Shown here piece by piece: positions 6,582 through 9,307 of a stretch of 9,307 nt of DNA (position 1 is its first letter; every line of letters begins with the position of its first letter). The notes beneath the pieces were generated by a model. The model made no database searches. It was not told the DNA's origin and saw only the letters and a program-made list of their open reading frames with translations. The DNA lies in assembly GCA_030694835.1 (NCBI GenBank), contig JAUYUF010000017.1, forward strand, positions 1-9,307, given 5' to 3'. The DNA is from Flavobacteriaceae bacterium (GTDB lineage: Bacteria > Bacteroidota > Bacteroidia > Flavobacteriales > Flavobacteriaceae). The position numbers and the translations under genes were made by a program.

Positions 6582-9307
6582 TCAAAATTTAACCATATCA
6601 ATCTCCTTCATAATCCTATCCGTTTCACTTAAAGCTACAATTATTTTTTGGTAGTGCAATATATCATCATAACTCAATTCTCGACCTTTTCGGTCTTTGA
6701 GCCATTTTTGGGCGGGTTGATAGCCACCAATATAAAATTCCCATGATGAAGTTGGTATATCTGCGAAATATTGAGTGTCATTGATGAAGACGTTGCCTAA
6801 ATTCCCCTCCTTTGGAGGGGTGCCCAACGGGCGGGGTGGTTCTTTGTCTTTAATGCTACTCACACTTGGTTTGCCATAATTTTCAATTATAAACACTTCT
6901 AAATCTCTCATTACACTTTTTATATTTTGCAATACTTCAATAACTGGTATTCTGTACATTTTTAATCCTAATGACAATAAGTATTCTTCTCTTAATTTGT
7001 CATATTCTTCTTTTGAGTTGTGGCTTGAGCCATCAATTTCGATGACCAACCCCAGTTTCTTTACATAAAAATCTACAATGTAGTTGCCAATGATTCGCTG
7101 TCTATCAAAATCTATTTTGTAGAACTGGTTTTTTGTTACTTGCATCCAAAATAAAACTTCCGATAAATTCTCGGCTTGTCTTAATTCTTTTGCTCTCGAT
7201 TTTAATTTTATATTATAGGGTAATTCTAAAATTGAGTTAAAAAAGATGGCATTATTTTTTATGAGTATATCAGGAATAATTGGGTCTTGGGTTGTGATAT
7301 AAGGAACCACCCCACCCTGCGGGCACCCCTCCAATGGAGGGGAATTTTCATACCTAGGTTTAGTAACTATGTTATCTCCATCTTCTGGGTACTTTGTTAT
7401 ATAGCGCTCAATTTTTGGACTTTCCAATAAGTGAATCTCTCTCAGTTCTCCACCATGTTCCACTAACTTCCAAAATATTTTGGCATCTTTTGGATAGGGA
7501 ACTCTAGGAAAATCTATCTTTAGAAACTCTTTGTATTTTTCTCGGTAAGTTGGTGAGTGTAATACGGCATAGATGTAATCTAACAAATCAATTGGAGCAA
7601 AACTTTGCTTAAAATCTGGGCGAACCTCATCACTATTAGCAAAACAAACATTACTTTCTGTTTCTTTTTCGTTGGTGAAAATTAATCCTAAACCATTTGC
7701 TATTTGCTCAACAATTTCAATACTAAGGTTTGGAGTTCTTTCTAGTGAATCTTCTAAACTTTGCTGACCATTTTTCTCATAATATAAGTAGAGTGGGAAA
7801 TAATTTCCAGAACCATATCTTCCTGCTGTTCCCGTCAAATTAAACTCCCCAATCAATTTTGAAATAAAAATATATCGCCATTCACTAGCACATTGCCTTC
7901 CAGCAACTAAACCTAAATTTTTACCTAATAAAAAATGTTGCATTAATTTAACTCTAGCCCTTTCAATAAGAGTATTGTCATTATAAATATACTGTTCGTC
8001 AAATGGTCTATATGATATTTTTTCAATTTGGTTTTTGACTACTTCAATGTTATAATAATCTTCAACATTTTTTATTAACTCTATTTTTGAATCATTTATT
8101 AAAATTGCATCTTTAGAAGTAACAATTCCAACACTATTAAGTGGAAAAAGTTCATTTATCTTAAAACCCTTGTCGTAAACAAGTTGAGCTTCAAAATCTT
8201 TAGGAACAAAGAAATAATTTGGAGCAACGTTTGGCAGTTCTATAAATTGAGTTGTTTTTAGCGAGTTTTCAATTAAAAATTCATATTTCATTTCTCGTTT
8301 ACCGTACAAATCATAATGAAATATCTTACCTAGTTCGTTTGTTTTCTTTTTGCCAATTTTCACAAATATGTTAATAGAAACACCTTGCATAATGTCAAAT
8401 ACATTTTGGTCAGTTGAACCATCGGGTGCTGTTTCTTTTTTCTTGCTATTCCCGTGTAAATCAATTGTATAAATTTTATCATAAGTTTTTAATAAATTCC
8501 AACGCATTCCCCTAAAAGTCGGATTATCTAAATAACCATGCGGGTTAATAAATGCCAAAACACCACTTCCATTTCTCTCAATAAAATGTTGACCGTAACG
8601 TAAAAATTTAACGTAATCATCATTAATCCATTTTGGATTTCGCTCCTTTAATTTCTCTTTTCCGCCTGGCTCTTTTTTGTAAACATCCATCAAATCCATT
8701 ATCCATTGCCCTTTATTGGAACTTTCACCGCTATATGGCGGATTTCCCATTACAACCATAACGGGGGCATCACGCTTAATTGCATTGGCTTGGTCTGCTT
8801 CATCAGATAGCCATGAACTAAACAAAGTTGCTGTATCTGGGTGCGCTTCTTCTAACGAGTTGGTTAAAAATATTCTAAATCGCTGTTCATCTGCTGGCTT
8901 GTAACCCGTTTCCGTTAACAACATATCCATTTTTAGGTGTGCCATTGCATAACTTGCCATCAACAATTCAAATCCATTTAAGCGTGGGATGAGGTCGTTG
9001 GTAACATACTTGCTCCATATACCTTGCTGACCTTCAAATTTCTTGTAGATATGTTTTACAACCTCAGCTAAAAACGTTCCAGTACCAGTTGCGGGGTCAA
9101 GAATTTGCACCTTGTGAACCTCAACGTCATGCTCTACTTCCTTAATCTTTGAATTTGCACCCGTTCCAGTTTGAGTAACTGCCTTTTTCTTGATGGTAGT
9201 TTTTGAAGTATCGGCTAAACCTTGTGGTAAATCAAATTCGGTCTTTAATATATCATCTACTGCCCGAACTATAAAATTTACAACTGGCTGAGGTGTGTAC
9301 CAAACAC
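6582..9307 (-). CDS. type ISP-like restriction-modification N6-adenine DNA methyltransferase with embedded DUF559 domain (5' end outside window)
   Basis: The frame is open to the right edge, so the start lies outside; the GTG at 9110 is internal. Before it, 65 in-frame codons include VWYTPQPVVNFIVRAVDDIL and the GLADTS motif, which open the methyltransferase domain of type ISP enzymes. Numbering from 9110, the SAM-binding motif DPATGTGTFL is 5-14 and the catalytic NPPY is 123-126 (8733-8744), the signature of adenine-N6 methylation. The target-recognition region covers about 200-585. Residues 588-771 are an insert with a DUF559 nuclease domain between inverted repeats. The family sequence then resumes with VFINDTQYF, IGGYQPAQKWLKDRKGR and LSYDDILHYQKI (about 774-822) up to the stop. 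Type ISP proteins usually begin with an Mrr-like nuclease and helicase, which would lie outside the window. Confidence 0.9.
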   Translation of the reverse strand, partial: VWYTPQPVVNFIVRAVDDILKTEFDLPQGLADTSKTTIKKKAVTQTGTGANSKIKEVEHDVEVHKVQILDPATGTGTFLAEVVKHIYKKFEGQQGIWSKYVTNDLIPRLNGFELLMASYAMAHLKMDMLLTETGYKPADEQRFRIFLTNSLEEAHPDTATLFSSWLSDEADQANAIKRDAPVMVVMGNPPYSGESSNKGQWIMDLMDVYKKEPGGKEKLKERNPKWINDDYVKFLRYGQHFIERNGSGVLAFINPHGYLDNPTFRGMRWNLLKTYDKIYTIDLHGNSKKKETAPDGSTDQNVFDIMQGVSINIFVKIGKKKTNELGKIFHYDLYGKREMKYEFLIENSLKTTQFIELPNVAPNYFFVPKDFEAQLVYDKGFKINELFPLNSVGIVTSKDAILINDSKIELIKNVEDYYNIEVVKNQIEKISYRPFDEQYIYNDNTLIERARVKLMQHFLLGKNLGLVAGRQCASEWRYIFISKLIGEFNLTGTAGRYGSGNYFPLYLYYEKNGQQSLEDSLERTPNLSIEIVEQIANGLGLIFTNEKETESNVCFANSDEVRPDFKQSFAPIDLLDYIYAVLHSPTYREKYKEFLKIDFPRVPYPKDAKIFWKLVEHGGELREIHLLESPKIERYITKYPEDGDNIVTKPRYENSPPLEGCPQGGVVPYITTQDPIIPDILIKNNAIFFNSILELPYNIKLKSRAKELRQAENLSEVLFWMQVTKNQFYKIDFDRQRIIGNYIVDFYVKKLGLVIEIDGSSHNSKEEYDKLREEYLLSLGLKMYRIPVIEVLQNIKSVMRDLEVFIIENYGKPSVSSIKDKEPPRPLGTPPKEGNLGNVFINDTQYFADIPTSSWEFYIGGYQPAQKWLKDRKGRELSYDDILHYQKIIVALSETDRIMKEIDMVKF
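6799..6844. repeat. terminal inverted repeat, left copy
   Basis: GC-rich 46-bp end, starting AAATTCCCCTCC, in an otherwise AT-rich gene. It contains two small hairpins: CCCCTCC-TTT-GGAGGGG (7 bp) and GCCC-AAC-GGGC (4 bp). On the minus strand it is translated as part of the protein, reading PPRPLGTPPKEGN. It has no stop codon in any of the six frames. Confidence 0.85.
7301..7347. repeat. terminal inverted repeat, right copy
   Basis: Reverse-complement partner of 6799-6844, 39 of 44 aligned bases identical. It forms the same two hairpins with loops ATT and GCA; the second stem has a G-T pair in place of G-C. On the minus strand it is translated as NSPPLEGCPQGGVV. It is also free of stop codons in all six frames. 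Confidence 0.85.

Larger units (their letters stand above)
6799..7347 (-). mobile_element. in-frame DUF559 nuclease element with terminal inverted repeats, inserted in the methyltransferase gene
   Basis: The block is 549 bp, exactly 183 codons, so it keeps the host frame. Its ends are a 46-47 bp inverted repeat pair, 39 of 44 aligned bases identical. Between them, host residues 635-743 (nt 6882-7208) form a DUF559 domain of the PD-(D/E)XK nuclease superfamily: LSEVLFW (Glu651), FDRQRIIGNYIVDFY (Asp680), LVIEIDGSSHN (Glu691, Asp693, His697) and LGLKMYRIPVIEVL (714-727). All expected catalytic positions are present. It has no own stop codon or convincing start, so it is made only as part of the host protein. 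The family sequence breaks off after KPRY (584-587) and resumes at VFIND (774), so the insert sits in a loop. No clear target duplication is seen. An ordinary domain fusion is the main alternative. Confidence 0.75.

Noticed and set aside
6799..7347. Intein or group I/II intron in the methyltransferase gene
   Set aside because: No intein block A Cys/Ser start, no terminal His-Asn followed by Cys/Ser/Thr, and no intron core; the insert is an open frame with short GC-rich inverted ends.
6799..7347. Insertion sequence with a transposase
   Set aside because: The only coding content is a DUF559 nuclease domain of about 110 residues; no DDE, HUH or recombinase motif and no clear target-site duplication.
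1..9307. CRISPR array or toxin-antitoxin pair
   Set aside because: No regularly spaced direct repeats were seen, and the small reading frames do not show a recognisable toxin or antitoxin pair.

Overview
The window looks like chromosomal DNA of a Bacteroidota species. It is AT-rich, starts lack Shine-Dalgarno sequences, one upstream region has a TAnnTTTG-type -7 element, and the genes resemble families common in that phylum. The genus cannot be fixed from the sequence. Every substantial gene lies on the minus strand, so the window reads right to left in transcription order.

Right half (about 4850-9307), an accessory defence-type region. A large class-1 N6-adenine DNA methyltransferase of the type ISP restriction-modification family enters from the right edge, already in frame and without its true start. 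A DUF2971 protein follows 26 bp later. Downstream lies a decayed tract with a winged-helix HTH fragment lacking a good start, short duplicated segments and an outward terminator near 4850. The methyltransferase gene carries an in-frame insertion of exactly 549 bp (6799-7347). It is bounded by 46-47 bp terminal inverted repeats and encodes a DUF559 (PD-(D/E)XK-like) nuclease domain. This looks like a mobile, protein-embedded element and is the main discovery candidate.

Left-centre (998-4645), a compact catabolic operon etfB - etfA - acyl-CoA dehydrogenase, with gaps of 21 and 24 bp. It has a candidate promoter at about 4765 and a clear intrinsic terminator at about 905-932. The dehydrogenase oxidises acyl-CoA; the EtfAB flavoprotein carries its electrons. 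EtfB has the GRQAIDGDTAQVGP loop, which I associate with anaerobe/bifurcating-type ETFs.

Left end (1-997). There is a possible 32-residue membrane peptide on the plus strand, an unrecognised 88-residue minus-strand protein, and about 590 bp without genes. That gap holds a run of hairpins, including a possible three-way junction (571-741), suggesting a dispersed palindromic repeat or a structured RNA.

The boundary between the core operon and the defence-type region falls around 4850-4990, where a terminator adjoins a sequence resembling a degraded tRNA 3' end.
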